Translations under genes and position numbers: made by a program
Shown here: positions 1 through 9,819 of the stretch, one piece after another
Layout: each line of letters starts with the position of its first letter
How positions within the stretch are numbered: the first letter of the stretch is position 1
The notes under the pieces: model-generated
Seen by the model: only the letters and a program-made list of their open reading frames with translations
Database searches by the model: none
Told to the model about the DNA's origin: nothing
Source of the DNA: Arcobacter cloacae
Lineage (GTDB): Bacteria > Campylobacterota > Campylobacteria > Campylobacterales > Arcobacteraceae
DNA: 64,000 nucleotides
Reading direction: 5' to 3'
Assembly: GCF_013201935.1 (NCBI RefSeq)
Contig: NZ_CP053833.1
Span: 1,860,001 to 1,924,000 of the forward strand

Positions 1-749
1 CTTTTTCCTAAATTTTCTATGTTTGGATGACTAATAACTTTTCCATAAGCATCTATAATTGTCCCATATCCTGAATCAAAAAGTTTAATTTCACTTGTTT
101 TTTTATTAAAAGATTCTAATGAAAAATCAACTCCCACAGCTCCAATAAATTTACCTTCAAAATAAACAGGCGAAGAAACTGTAGTTAAAAGAACTGTTTT
201 GCCATCAATATCATAGTTGTAAGGTTCTGTGATAGATACTTGTTTGTTTTTATAAGGAAGATTTATCCATTCAGAATTTAAATCAAACTCAGATGATGGC
301 TCAATTGTAAAAGAACCATTTGCATTTCTTACCACATAAGGTTGAAATACTCCATCTTTTGTGTAGTAGTTTTGTGTATCACTATCTGTTTTTTTCTCAT
401 AAAAAATAGAACCATCTTCAAAAGTAAACCAAATACCTAAAATAAAAGGATTGTGTTCAAGTAAAGATTTGAAATATTTAATTGTTCCCTCTTTTGACAA
501 TTTTTCTTTATGTTCAATAGCACTTGCATATTTATTTGCTATTGAATTAGAAATAACAATTGCTTTATCCAATGTATTTTTAGTTTCTAAAGCATTCTTT
601 TTAGCCAACTCATTTATATAATTTTGAGCATCAGTTCTAGAATTTGAATATGAATATGAAGATACGATATAAATCATCAAACCAAGAGATATTACAGTTA
701 CAGAAACTAAAATCAATAATAGTTTCGTTCCAAAGCTTAATTTTTTCAT
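1..749 (-). CDS. Methyl-accepting chemotaxis protein, N-terminal part (gene runs off the left edge)
   Basis: The open frame starts at the ATG at 749 and has no stop before the window edge. The protein opens with MKKLSFGTKLLLILVSVTVI, a basic stub and a transmembrane helix at about residues 8-30. A long extracytoplasmic region follows, with the feel of a double-Cache (dCache_1) ligand-binding domain: a GIWFTFEDG stretch, a YYTKDG stretch, then EWINLPYKNK and VSSPVYFEGKFIGAVGVDFS. The second helix and signalling domain lie outside the window, so chemoreceptor is inferred from the sensor type and from two MCP genes next door in the same direction. A dCache histidine kinase or cyclase remains possible. 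Confidence 0.75.
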   Translation of the reverse strand, partial: MKKLSFGTKLLLILVSVTVISLGLMIYIVSSYSYSNSRTDAQNYINELAKKNALETKNTLDKAIVISNSIANKYASAIEHKEKLSKEGTIKYFKSLLEHNPFILGIWFTFEDGSIFYEKKTDSDTQNYYTKDGVFQPYVVRNANGSFTIEPSSEFDLNSEWINLPYKNKQVSITEPYNYDIDGKTVLLTTVSSPVYFEGKFIGAVGVDFSLESFNKKTSEIKLFDSGYGTIIDAYGKVISHPNIENLGK

Positions 750-850
750 TAGGTTTCCCTTTTTATGTTATGTAAGTAATGATAACATTAAATTAAGGGT
801 TTTAGGAAGATTATTTATACTAAAAATTAGACAATTTAGCAGATTTTATT

Positions 851-882
851 AAAAATAAAAGGAAAGCTTTTAAAAGCTTTCC
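851..882 (-). terminator. Rho-independent terminator of the 4HB chemoreceptor gene
   Basis: A perfect 22-base palindrome (861-882, half-site GGAAAGCTTTT) overlaps the stop codon of the upstream reverse gene. On the minus strand it is followed by a T-rich run (TTTTATTTTT). This is a stem plus U-tract layout. It should separate this gene from the partial chemoreceptor downstream. Confidence 0.75.
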
Positions 883-2894
883 CATTCATCATCTTTAACT
901 TTAGAAGTTACGACTTTTGTCTCTTTTTTTACAGAAACATTTTCATTTGTTTTTGATTGAGTTTTTTTTGCAGGAGTAAAGTTCTCTTTTTTAGATTTAT
1001 TTAAATTCATCTCTTTAGCTTTAACTTCATTTTTTCCATTAAACTCTTTTTCATTTGCACTATTTACAACTAATTTTGCAATTTGATCAGTTATAACTGC
1101 AACATCATGAGTTTGACTTGCAACCATTGCATTTTGTTGTGTTTGTTGATCAAGTTGCGTTACTGCATCATTTATTTGTTCAATTCCTAATAATTGCTCT
1201 TTTGAAGCATTTTGAATATCTGAAATTAAATTTATAGTTTGAGCAATATTTCCATTTAATTGCTTATATCCATCTATCATATGGTCAGCAATTTGTTTAC
1301 CATGATTTGCTTTAGATGTTGCATTTTCAACTATTGCTTTTATCTCTTTTGCAGCTTCTGCACTTCTACTTGCCAAATTTCTAACCTCTTGAGCAACAAC
1401 TGCAAATCCTTTTCCAGCTTCTCCAGCAGTTGCTGCTTCAACAGCTGCATTTAATGAAAGAATATTTGTTTGGAATGCTATTTGATCAATTACTGTAATT
1501 GATTCATTTATTAATGTTACTTGATTATTTATCTCATCCATCGCTTGTGTTGTTTGATTTGCAAGTTTTTCACCATTTGTTGCTGAAGCTGTTACCTCAT
1601 TTGATAATTTAGCCATTTTTGCAATATTTTCTGTATTATTTCTTACATTTGATGTTATTTGCTCAATTGCTGCTGCTGTTTCTTCCAAACTTGCTGCTGC
1701 TTCATTTGAGCTTTGGTTTAATTTATCAACGTTCACAAGTAAAATATCAGAACTTGCATCTAATGTTAATCCATTTGTTTTATTATCAATTAACATATTT
1801 GTTATTGATTCTTGAAGTGCATTGATTCCTACAACTAATCTTTCAAATACTCCACCTCTTTCATCACTTGGTTTCATTTGTAAGCTTTTTCTATAGTCAA
1901 GTTTAGAGTAATCTTCAAGTACTGAATCAACCTCTTCAAATCTATCTTTCGTACTTTTTATCATTTGGTTTACATTATTTTTAAACTCTTCTAATGATGT
2001 ATTTGTAGTTGTTCTTTCTATCAATTGAGAATACCAACCATTATTAACTCTTGCCATTACAACTTTAGCATCTTCAATTAACAAATTATCTGCTTCAATT
2101 AATTTTTTTGTTTTTTCTATATTTTCATTTATAACTTTTGCCATCTCTCCAAATTCATCTTTTGAATTGATTTCAAGTAAAGTTACGCTTGAACTCTCTT
2201 TATTTAAAAATGCAAAGAAATTTAATAATTCAGTTTTGAAGCTATTTAATTTTCCAGTTATATCTGAAATAATCAAATAAGAAATTGAAAGAAGAATTAA
2301 AAAAGATACAATAACTACTGTTGTAACCATTAATTTTGCAGAATTATAAATATCTGTAGCAATTTGAGTCTCTTTTTTTGCTTCATCTAATTGAAGATTA
2401 ATCAATGCAGAAATTTTTTCACCTATTGGGTCTATACTAGGATAAAGTTCATTTTTAGTTATATTAATTAAGCTATCTATGTCTTGATTTTCACATGCTT
2501 TTTTGATTTTTTCAGCTAATTCATCACCTACTTTTTTTAATACATTTGTTTCATTAGCTAGTTTTTGTTCATCTACTGTTAATTTTGTAGACATATATTT
2601 TTGCCAATTATTAAAAATTTTTTCTTTGGCTCCATTTATATTCGATATACATTTTTGGAAATCAAAATTTCCATTTCTTGTTTGATGGGTTGTGACAACT
2701 ATATTTATTGCATACTCATCTGCAATAATTTTAAGTTGTTCAAGAGGAACTACACTATCGTTATAAACTGTTTCTAAGCCACTATTAACTTTTTTTAACT
2801 CAACTATACCAAATATTCCAAGTATTGCGATACTTAATAAAGCAATAAAAGCTAATAAAGATAATTTGAATTTAGTTTTTAAATTTTGCAACAT
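870..2894 (-). CDS. Methyl-accepting chemotaxis protein, four-helix-bundle sensor type, with C-terminal pentapeptide-like tail
   Basis: A transmembrane chemoreceptor of 674 residues that would signal to CheA/CheW. Layout: transmembrane helix at about 11-33, a periplasmic all-helical region to about 188 resembling a 4HB_MCP sensor, a second helix at about 188-210, a HAMP-like stretch, then a long methylation/signalling coiled coil. The hairpin tip reads [20 protein letters not shown], the hallmark of MCPs. The last residues are DDEWESF; EWESF fits the aromatic-x-x-aromatic pentapeptide that tethers CheR/CheB in enteric receptors (NWETF), here behind a lysine-rich linker of about 50 residues. 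The adjacent PAS chemoreceptor has a nearly identical signalling domain but lacks this tail. Confidence 0.95.
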   Translation of the reverse strand: MLQNLKTKFKLSLLAFIALLSIAILGIFGIVELKKVNSGLETVYNDSVVPLEQLKIIADEYAINIVVTTHQTRNGNFDFQKCISNINGAKEKIFNNWQKYMSTKLTVDEQKLANETNVLKKVGDELAEKIKKACENQDIDSLINITKNELYPSIDPIGEKISALINLQLDEAKKETQIATDIYNSAKLMVTTVVIVSFLILLSISYLIISDITGKLNSFKTELLNFFAFLNKESSSVTLLEINSKDEFGEMAKVINENIEKTKKLIEADNLLIEDAKVVMARVNNGWYSQLIERTTTNTSLEEFKNNVNQMIKSTKDRFEEVDSVLEDYSKLDYRKSLQMKPSDERGGVFERLVVGINALQESITNMLIDNKTNGLTLDASSDILLVNVDKLNQSSNEAAASLEETAAAIEQITSNVRNNTENIAKMAKLSNEVTASATNGEKLANQTTQAMDEINNQVTLINESITVIDQIAFQTNILSLNAAVEAATAGEAGKGFAVVAQEVRNLASRSAEAAKEIKAIVENATSKANHGKQIADHMIDGYKQLNGNIAQTINLISDIQNASKEQLLGIEQINDAVTQLDQQTQQNAMVASQTHDVAVITDQIAKLVVNSANEKEFNGKNEVKAKEMNLNKSKKENFTPAKKTQSKTNENVSVKKETKVVTSKVKDDEWESF

Positions 2895-3023
2895 ACTTTA
2901 CTCCTAAGTAGACTTATAAAATAATTTTTTTTATCCTATAATAATTTAATATTATATCACAAATATAAAAAAATCTACTTTATGTTTACATATTATACAG
3001 TTTTATTACAATTTAGATACATA

Positions 3024-4484
3024 TTAAAATTTATTTAAATTCATCTTTTTAGCTTTTACTTCATTTTTACCAATAAACTCTTTTGCATTTGCATTACTTA
3101 CGACTAATTTTGCTATTTCATCAGTTATTACAGCAACATCGTGAGTTTGTGAAGCAATTTGTGCATTTTGTTGAGTTTGTCTATCCAAACTTGTTACAGC
3201 ATCATTTATTTGTTCTATTCCCAAAAGTTGCTCTTTACTTGACATTTCAATATCAGAGATAAGATTTATTGTTTCTTGGATATTTTGGTTTAATTCTTTA
3301 TATCCTTCTATCATCTTATTTGCTATATCTTTCCCTTGATTTGCCTTAGATGTTGCATTTTCAACAATAGTTTTTATCTCTTTAGCAGCTTCAGCACTTC
3401 TACTTGCTAGATTTCGCACTTCTGCTGCAACAACTGCAAAACCACGTCCAGCTTCTCCAGCAGTTGCTGCTTCTACAGCCGCATTTAGTGAAAGAATATT
3501 TGTTTGAAATGCTATTTGGTCAATTACAGAAATAGCTTCATTTATAGCATTTACTTGAGTATTTATTTCATCCATTGAAGTTGTTGTTTGGTTTGCAAGT
3601 TTTTCACCATGACTTGCTGAAGTTGTAACACTCGATGAATATGTAGCCATTTTTTGAATATTTTGCGTATTATTTCTAATATTTGAAGTTATCTCTTCTA
3701 ACGCAGCTGCCGTTTCTTCAAGACTTGCTGCTGCTTCATTTGAACTTATATTTAATTTATCAACATTTGAAAGTAAAATATCTGAACTTGCATCTAATGT
3801 TAGTCCATTTGCTTTATTCTCTACTAACATATCATTTATAATATCAGCTAAATTATTTAATCCAACTGCTACTTCCCCCAAATCACCTGTAATTCTATGT
3901 GTAAAATCCAATTTTTGAAAAGAAGTTAGTGCATTTGATATTTTATTTAAATCCCCATCTACTTTTGAAGAAACAATTTTAAATAAATCATTAACTCCAT
4001 TTTTAAGCTCTTCTACTCCCTCATTTGAAGTTGATAGGCTTATAGTTTGTTTAAAAATACCTGTTTTTGCTAATTCAATGGCTTTTTTAACTGCATCTAT
4101 AACTTTTTTAGATTCAGTAATGTCTTGAGCAAATTTTACAACACTTGTTACTTTTCCATTTGCATTTTTTACAGGAGTATATGATGCTTGAATCCAAATA
4201 GAACTACCATCTTTTCTAAATCTTTCAAATTCATCTATTTGAGATACTCCATTTGCTAAATTATTCCAAAACTCTTTATAAGCTTGAGAATTTACATAAT
4301 TTTTGTCACAAAACATTCGATGATGATTACCTACTACTTCATTTGATTTATATCCTAATGCATTTAAAAAATTTTCATTTGCATTTAAAATAGTTCCATC
4401 TGGTCTAAATGATATAACAGCATAATTCTCTTCAAGTGCTTTTAATCGACCTATTTCTTCTTCCGTTTTCCCAAAATTAAACAT
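3024..4484 (-). CDS. Soluble PAS-domain chemoreceptor (Aer-like)
   Basis: 486 residues with no transmembrane segment, so a cytoplasmic receptor. Residues about 15-130 form a PAS domain ([22 protein letters not shown]; later [20 protein letters not shown], then DITESKK), a fold that often holds FAD or haem in redox/oxygen taxis receptors. The cofactor cannot be read from sequence. The rest is an MCP signalling domain with tip [20 protein letters not shown], almost identical to the neighbouring 4HB receptor, which suggests duplication with sensor swapping. It ends [10 protein letters not shown], without the pentapeptide tail. Confidence 0.93.
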   Translation of the reverse strand: MFNFGKTEEEIGRLKALEENYAVISFRPDGTILNANENFLNALGYKSNEVVGNHHRMFCDKNYVNSQAYKEFWNNLANGVSQIDEFERFRKDGSSIWIQASYTPVKNANGKVTSVVKFAQDITESKKVIDAVKKAIELAKTGIFKQTISLSTSNEGVEELKNGVNDLFKIVSSKVDGDLNKISNALTSFQKLDFTHRITGDLGEVAVGLNNLADIINDMLVENKANGLTLDASSDILLSNVDKLNISSNEAAASLEETAAALEEITSNIRNNTQNIQKMATYSSSVTTSASHGEKLANQTTTSMDEINTQVNAINEAISVIDQIAFQTNILSLNAAVEAATAGEAGRGFAVVAAEVRNLASRSAEAAKEIKTIVENATSKANQGKDIANKMIEGYKELNQNIQETINLISDIEMSSKEQLLGIEQINDAVTSLDRQTQQNAQIASQTHDVAVITDEIAKLVVSNANAKEFIGKNEVKAKKMNLNKF

Positions 4485-4644
4485 TCCAACACCTCTTTTT
4501 AATATCTACTACTATTAATTGATTCTATCATAATCGTAACAGAAAACTCAAATATTTTTTATATGACAAATATACATTACAAACCGTCATTAAAATTGGA
4601 TAAAATTACTCTTATTTATTATTAATAAAACAAAAGGAATAATT

Positions 4645-5187
4645 ATGCTTAAAAAAATTCTATTTTTAGTGCTAATTTGTATTAGTTCACTATTAGCAAA
4701 GGAAAATAAAATGAGTATTTACGATTTTAATGTAAAAACTATTGATGGTGAAGAGATTTCTATGTCTAAATATAAAGGAAAAGTTCTTCTTATAGTAAAC
4801 GTTGCTAGTAAATGTGGATTTACAGGTCAATATGAAGGATTAGAAGCACTTTTTGAAAAATATAAAAATAAAGACTTTATGGTTTTAGGTTTTCCTTCAA
4901 ATCAATTTGCAAATCAAGAGCCTGAATCAAACGAAAAAATCAAAGAGTTTTGTAGTTTAACTTATGATGTTAAATTTGATATGTTTTCAAAAATTGATGT
5001 AAATGGTGAAAAAGAGTCACCTTTGTATACTTTTTTGAAAAATTCTCAAAAAGGAATTTTGGGAACTACTGATATAAAATGGAATTTTACAAAATTCTTA
5101 GTTGATAAGGATGGAAATGTTGTTGATAGATTTGGAAGTTCAACTTCACCTGAATCAATAGAAGATGATATTTTAAAACTATTATAG
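4645..5187 (+). CDS. gpx: Glutathione-peroxidase-family thiol peroxidase, probably exported
   Basis: Reduces hydroperoxides. The 180 residues contain the Cys-type GPx active site: C57 in NVASKCGFTGQY, Q91 in FPSNQFANQEP, and W146/N147 in IKWNFTKF. The first 20 residues (MLKKILFLVLICISSLLAKE) look like a signal peptide, which is unusual because most bacterial GPx are cytosolic. An internal ATG at 4711 (residue 23, preceded by AAGGAAAATAAA) would give a standard 158-residue cytosolic protein, so two forms are conceivable. A ribosome site AAAGGA precedes the annotated start. Family members without selenium usually use thioredoxin; the reductant here is inferred, not seen. Confidence 0.93.
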   Translation: MLKKILFLVLICISSLLAKENKMSIYDFNVKTIDGEEISMSKYKGKVLLIVNVASKCGFTGQYEGLEALFEKYKNKDFMVLGFPSNQFANQEPESNEKIKEFCSLTYDVKFDMFSKIDVNGEKESPLYTFLKNSQKGILGTTDIKWNFTKFLVDKDGNVVDRFGSSTSPESIEDDILKLL

Positions 5188-5232
5188 GAATTACAAATAG
5201 AAAATTTTATACATAATATCCAAGAAGCTTTT

Positions 5233-5811
5233 TTGTATATGACTTCTTGGGAGATTTTAGCTGTATTTTTATCAATTACTTATTTGTTGCTTGCAATAAA
5301 ACAAAATATCTGGTGTTGGGTTGCTGCGTTTTTTAGTACATTGATTTATAGTATTTTATTTTTTGACGCTTCTCTTTTAATGGATAGTTTTTTAAATGTA
5401 TTTTATTTAATAATGGCTGTTTATGGTTGGTACTCTTGGAAATATGGAAATGGTTTAAATAAAAATGAAGAGTTAAAAATCACCTCTTATAGCTTATTTG
5501 AAAATATAAAAATCATAATTTATTTGTCTATTATCTCTTTGATTTTAGGTTATTACATGGCAAATTATACAAGTGCTGATTTTGCATATTTAGATACTTT
5601 TACTACAGTATTTGCAATATTTGCTACATATATGCTTACAAAAAAAGTATTAGAAAATTGGCTTTATTGGGTTGTTATAGATTTTATTTCAATTTACATT
5701 TATATAAATAAAGGTTTTTATATAACTGCTATTTTATTTGGTCTATTTACTATTTTAGCTTGTGTTGCATATAGACAATGGAAAAAAGAGTATTTAAGTT
5801 TTGAATATTGA
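5233..5811 (+). CDS. pnuC: PnuC-family vitamin transporter (nicotinamide riboside or thiamine)
   Basis: An integral membrane protein of about 190 residues with about seven helices. It shows PnuC-type features: TSWEILAVFLSITYLLLA at the start, tryptophans in NIWCWVAAFF, and LMDSFLNVFYLIMAVYGWYSWKYG. The family moves vitamins by facilitated diffusion and relies on a cytosolic kinase to trap them; the kinase-like gene overlapping its 3' end fits this. The substrate is uncertain: PnuT variants carry thiamine. The start is doubtful. TTG at 5233 and ATG at 5239 have no good ribosome site, while the open frame continues upstream to 5188 with protein-like sequence (ENFIHNIQEAF) just after an AGGAA at 5186-5190. 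Confidence 0.85.
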   Translation: MYMTSWEILAVFLSITYLLLAIKQNIWCWVAAFFSTLIYSILFFDASLLMDSFLNVFYLIMAVYGWYSWKYGNGLNKNEELKITSYSLFENIKIIIYLSIISLILGYYMANYTSADFAYLDTFTTVFAIFATYMLTKKVLENWLYWVVIDFISIYIYINKGFYITAILFGLFTILACVAYRQWKKEYLSFEY

Positions 5812-6556
5812 ACAATTAAAAAAATATCATATTTTCAAAGATGAAGAGATTTTAAGCCTTGAACTTTTAAAAAATCAAGGCTTTAACAACATTAGTTATC
5901 TTCTTAAAACTTCAAAAAATTCATATGTTATTAGAGTCTTTAAATCAAATGATAGTGTAAATATTAGTAGGAGTTTTGAATTTGAAACTCAAAAAAAAGC
6001 TTACAAAAAAAATATTGCAACTAAACCAATTTTTTTTAATGAAAACTTTATGATTTATGAATATAAAAAAGGTATTCACAAAAAAAATCTATTATCTTTT
6101 GATATAAAAAATCTAGCTTTAAAAATAAAAAAACTTCACAACATAAGTGCTAAAACAAAAGTTTATGATATAAAAAAAGATTTACAATATTATAAAAAAA
6201 ATTTAAAAGATGAAAAAAATCAAAAACTTATAACTCAATGTTTTAAAAGTTTAAACAACTTAAAAAAATATAAAAAAGAGTTGGTCTTAACTCATCATGA
6301 TCTAAACCCTAAAAATATAATTTTTCATAACAATTCAATCAAAATTATTGATTGGGAATATTCTGGATTAAATGATAAGTTTTTTGATTTAGCTTCTGTT
6401 TGTGTAGAATTTAAATTTAATAAAACAAAAGAAAAACTTTTTTTAAAAAAATATTTATTAAATTATTCAAAAAAAGATAGAACAAAATTAAATCACTATA
6501 AAATAATCTATACAAATATATGTAAATTATGGTTTGAAACTATAAATAATTTGTAA
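5801..6556 (+). CDS. Aminoglycoside-phosphotransferase-fold small-molecule kinase (thiamine/choline kinase-like)
   Basis: 251 residues with a TTG start, overlapping the end of pnuC by 11 bases, so probably translationally coupled. The kinase signature is clear: catalytic loop LTHHDLNPKNIIF (H-x-D-x4-N) and metal-binding IIDWEY, with an N-terminal ATP-binding half containing YVIRVFK. This is the APH/choline-kinase/thiamine-kinase (YcfN-like) family. Coupling to a PnuC-type channel suggests it phosphorylates the imported vitamin to trap it; thiamine or a riboside is the best guess. Extremely lysine- and A-rich coding is in keeping with the region. Confidence 0.75.
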   Translation: MNIEQLKKYHIFKDEEILSLELLKNQGFNNISYLLKTSKNSYVIRVFKSNDSVNISRSFEFETQKKAYKKNIATKPIFFNENFMIYEYKKGIHKKNLLSFDIKNLALKIKKLHNISAKTKVYDIKKDLQYYKKNLKDEKNQKLITQCFKSLNNLKKYKKELVLTHHDLNPKNIIFHNNSIKIIDWEYSGLNDKFFDLASVCVEFKFNKTKEKLFLKKYLLNYSKKDRTKLNHYKIIYTNICKLWFETINNL

Positions 6557-6601
6557 TTTTCTATTTTTTTTAACAATTCGTAAGAATAAAAAAATTATTT
6601 T

Positions 6602-6611
6602 TTGTTATAAT
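6602..6611 (+). promoter_or_regulatory. Probable extended -10 promoter of the haem-sensing diguanylate cyclase
   Basis: TTGTTATAAT at 6602-6611 gives a perfect TATAAT box with upstream T/G, 30 bases before the ATG at 6641. The flanks are T-rich, as expected for Campylobacterota sigma-70 promoters, which often lack a -35 box. The ribosome site AAAGAG lies shortly upstream of the start. Confidence 0.5.
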
Positions 6612-6640
6612 TTAGTTTATAAAAAAGAGAAAAGAGTTAT

Positions 6641-7936
6641 ATGAAGAGTAAAAATTTTCTAATATACTTTACTGTTACTGTTATCTTTTGTTTTACGCTT
6701 TTTATACTTAAATATATAAGTGATACGAAAAATGACTATCAAAAATTCTCTGAAAAGATACTTTTTGAACAAGCTTCTACTTTATACAATAATTTAGTGA
6801 CTTTAAAACATTGGAATTCTCAAAAAGGCTCGATTTATATAAAAGCTTATGAAGAAATAGATGCAAATCAATTTATAAAAGATGGAATAATTCATATAAA
6901 TGATAAAGAGCTATTAATAAAAATGAATCCAGCTTGGATGATTAGAGAGTTGTCAGAAGTTTCAAATCTAAAACAAAACTACTATTTTAAAATCACAAGT
7001 TTATCGCCTATAAATCCTATTAATAAACCTGATAATTTTGAAAAAAGAGCATTAAAACAACTAAACTCAAATAAAGAGCAAAACTTTTACACAAGTTTAG
7101 AAGAAAATAGGTATAACTTTTTAGGAGCATTAAAAGTTCAACCCTCGTGTCTTTCTTGTCACAATACTCAAAATTATAAAGTTGGTGATGTTATTGGAGG
7201 ATTAAGAGTTAGTGTTCCTATAGAAAACTATAAAGAAAATATTAAAATCATAGAATCAAAAAGTGATATATTAAATATTATTACTATTTTTACTTCTATT
7301 ATTTTTATGGGAATTATTACTTATACAGTAACTTCTATTTATGCTAGAGAATTAAATATATTAAAATTAAATAAAACTCTTGAATTAAAAGTTAATAAAA
7401 GAACAAAAGAATTAAGAGAAGCAAATAAAAAACTACTTGAAACTTCTATTACTGATTATCTTACTAATCTTCCAAATAGAAGACACTTTTTTGAAGTTGG
7501 AATAAAAACTTTACATTTAGCAAAAAGAGAAAATATTCCTTTATCAATAATTTGTGTAGATATAGATTTCTTCAAAAAAATAAATGATACTTATGGACAT
7601 GATATCGGAGATGAAATATTAAAATTTGTTTCAAGAATTATGGAAAAAAGTATTAGAAAATCAGATATTCTAGCAAGAATGGGAGGTGAAGAATTCTCAA
7701 TTTTGCTATATAATACAAATGAAAATCAAGCTTACATTTTAGCTGAAAAGATAAGACAAAATATTGAAAACTCTTCTTTTAAAGATGGAAATCAAGAAGT
7801 AAAAGTAACGATTAGTTTAGGAATTAGTCAATTATTAGAAAATGATGAAGATTTAGATTCAGTTATTAAAAGAGCTGATAAAGCACTTTATATGGCAAAA
7901 GAGAAAAGTAGAAATATAAGCATTATTTATTCATAA
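6641..7936 (+). CDS. Diguanylate cyclase with periplasmic c-type haem sensor (Tll0287/DUF3365-like)
   Basis: Makes cyclic di-GMP. Of 431 residues, about 7-25 form a membrane anchor. Residues 35-200 form a periplasmic domain with a single c-type haem motif CLSCH (C170, C173, H174) in the context PSCLSCHNTQ...GDVIGGLRVSVP, typical of Tll0287-like/DUF3365 sensors. A second helix (about 208-230) and a short coiled coil lead to a GGDEF domain: DIDFFKKINDTYGHDIGD and GGEEF at 348-352. RKSD at 339-342 sits five residues before GGEEF, so the product-inhibition I-site is present. It should link periplasmic redox, oxygen or NO to the c-di-GMP pool; the ligand is inferred. Confidence 0.9.
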   Translation: MKSKNFLIYFTVTVIFCFTLFILKYISDTKNDYQKFSEKILFEQASTLYNNLVTLKHWNSQKGSIYIKAYEEIDANQFIKDGIIHINDKELLIKMNPAWMIRELSEVSNLKQNYYFKITSLSPINPINKPDNFEKRALKQLNSNKEQNFYTSLEENRYNFLGALKVQPSCLSCHNTQNYKVGDVIGGLRVSVPIENYKENIKIIESKSDILNIITIFTSIIFMGIITYTVTSIYARELNILKLNKTLELKVNKRTKELREANKKLLETSITDYLTNLPNRRHFFEVGIKTLHLAKRENIPLSIICVDIDFFKKINDTYGHDIGDEILKFVSRIMEKSIRKSDILARMGGEEFSILLYNTNENQAYILAEKIRQNIENSSFKDGNQEVKVTISLGISQLLENDEDLDSVIKRADKALYMAKEKSRNISIIYS

Positions 7937-7950
7937 AATTAAAAGCTTTT

Positions 7951-7958
7951 TTGATACA
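7951..7958 (+). promoter_or_regulatory. Probable -10 element placed to give an almost leaderless uvrC transcript
   Basis: TTGATACAAT at 7951-7960 contains a TGATACAAT-type extended -10. Only CCCAAA separates it from the uvrC ATG at 7967. Transcription started 6-8 bases after the box would begin at or next to the start codon. No Shine-Dalgarno sequence is seen, which fits a leaderless message. Confidence 0.4.
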
Positions 7959-7966
7959 ATCCCAAA

Positions 7967-9817
7967 ATGAATCTACTTGAAAAACTAAAACAACTCCCAC
8001 AAGATGCAGGAGTTTATCAATACTTTGACAAAAATGGACATCTTCTTTATATTGGAAAAGCAAAAGTTCTAAAAAATAGAGTTAAATCTTATTTTAAATT
8101 TACTCCAAAACTTCTTCCTTCTGATAAGTTAGGTCCACGAATTTATAAAATGATTAGTGAAGTTGTAAGTTTAGAATGGATTGTTGTTCCAAATGAACAT
8201 GATGCTTTAATTTTAGAAAACTCTTTAATCAAACAGTTAAAACCGAAATATAATATTTTACTTCGTGATGATAAAACCTATCCATATATTTTTATAGATT
8301 ATAATGAAGATTTCCCAAGACTTGAAATTACAAGAAGAGTATATAAAGAAAAAAATATAAAATATTTTGGACCATATTCAAGTGGTGCAAAAGATATGCT
8401 TGATAGTATTTATGAAATAGTTCCATTGGTACAAAAAAAATCTTGTGTTAAAAGCAAAACAGCCTGTTTATTCCATCAAATACAAAAATGCCTTGCTCCT
8501 TGTGAAAATAAAATTTCAAAAGAAGAGTACGCAAAAATTGTAGAAAATGCCCTAGAATATATCTATAATAAGACAAAACTTCTTTCAAAACTAAATGAAA
8601 AAATGATTCAATACTCAAATGATTTTAGATTTGAAGAAGCAATGACATTAAGGGATAGAATAAAAACCATAGAAAAATCTCAAATAAAATCAGGAATAGA
8701 TTTAGCAACAAATGAAGATATAGATATTTTTGCAATAACAGCCTCAAATAAAAAAGCTGTTGTTGTACGAATGTTTTTAAGAGATGGGAAATTAACCTCG
8801 TCAAGCCATGATTTTTTAAAGGTTGATAATTACGAAGAAGAGTTTGAGTTTGATTATGAAGAAGCTTATAAAAGAGCAATTATAAACTACTATGACAATG
8901 AAATCCCTCTTTTACCAAAAGAGATTTTAATAGGAATCGAACTAGATGATACAGCTGAACTTGAAGAGTTTTTACAAATAAGATTTAATAAAAAAATCAA
9001 AATTATAAATCCTAAAAAAGATAAGAAAAAAGATATTGTTCAAATTGCTCTTAGCAACTGCGATGAACTTTTACGAATTGATTCAAGTAAAAATCAAACA
9101 AATATTTATGAAGAGTTAAAAGAGTTATTTAATCTTCAAACACTACCTTTTAGAATTGAAAGCTTTGATAATTCTCATATGATGGGACAAGCAACTGTTG
9201 GAGCCATGATTGTATGGAGTGAAGAGTTAAATGCTTTTGATAAAAAAGCTTTTAGACACTATAATCTTGAATCAAAAGATGAATACTCTCAAATGAGAGA
9301 GATGTTAATACGAAGAGTTGAAAGTTTTCCCAAAAATCCAGCTCCTGATTTATGGATTATTGATGGAGGAGAGACACTTTTAAAACTTGCCTATGATATT
9401 GTGTTATCAGTTGGTGTAAATCTTGATATAATAGCAATCGCAAAAGAGAAAGTTGATGCCAAAGCCCATAGGGCAAAAGGTGCGGCTAAAGATATAGTTC
9501 ATTACAAAGACAAAAATGGTGAATTTAAAAACTTTAGATTATCAACTAGCGATAAAAGATTGCAATTTGTTCAAAGACAACGTGATGAAGCACATAGATT
9601 TGTAATAAATTTCCATAAAAAACAAAAAAGAACTCAAGATAAACAAATCTCACTTTTACAAATCAAAGGTATAGGTGAAGCAAAAATCAAAAAACTTCTT
9701 TTATATTTTGGAGAGTTTGAAAAGATAAAAACAGCTTCTATTGAAGAGTTAAAAAATGTCTTAAATGAAAAAGACGCAATTACGATATTAAATTATTTTA
9801 CAGAATCAAAGGATTAG
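7967..9817 (+). CDS. uvrC: UvrABC system protein C (excinuclease subunit)
   Basis: Cuts on both sides of bulky DNA lesions in nucleotide excision repair. The 616-residue length is normal. Domains in order: GIY-YIG nuclease ([20 protein letters not shown], about 12-95), a cysteine-rich segment ([22 protein letters not shown]), the UvrB-interacting UVR helix pair (about 198-233), the RNase-H-like second nuclease ([31 protein letters not shown]), and C-terminal helix-hairpin-helix DNA binding ([20 protein letters not shown]). It is followed after 2 bases by alr, so the two are probably cotranscribed. No Shine-Dalgarno sequence is visible before the ATG. Confidence 0.97.
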   Translation: MNLLEKLKQLPQDAGVYQYFDKNGHLLYIGKAKVLKNRVKSYFKFTPKLLPSDKLGPRIYKMISEVVSLEWIVVPNEHDALILENSLIKQLKPKYNILLRDDKTYPYIFIDYNEDFPRLEITRRVYKEKNIKYFGPYSSGAKDMLDSIYEIVPLVQKKSCVKSKTACLFHQIQKCLAPCENKISKEEYAKIVENALEYIYNKTKLLSKLNEKMIQYSNDFRFEEAMTLRDRIKTIEKSQIKSGIDLATNEDIDIFAITASNKKAVVVRMFLRDGKLTSSSHDFLKVDNYEEEFEFDYEEAYKRAIINYYDNEIPLLPKEILIGIELDDTAELEEFLQIRFNKKIKIINPKKDKKKDIVQIALSNCDELLRIDSSKNQTNIYEELKELFNLQTLPFRIESFDNSHMMGQATVGAMIVWSEELNAFDKKAFRHYNLESKDEYSQMREMLIRRVESFPKNPAPDLWIIDGGETLLKLAYDIVLSVGVNLDIIAIAKEKVDAKAHRAKGAAKDIVHYKDKNGEFKNFRLSTSDKRLQFVQRQRDEAHRFVINFHKKQKRTQDKQISLLQIKGIGEAKIKKLLLYFGEFEKIKTASIEELKNVLNEKDAITILNYFTESKD

Positions 9818-9819
9818 TT

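Noticed and set aside
1260-2685. Forward-strand small frames opposite the chemoreceptor genes
   Set aside because: They are out-of-frame shadows of conserved MCP coding sequence, with no ribosome sites and low-complexity Phe/Ser/Leu products.
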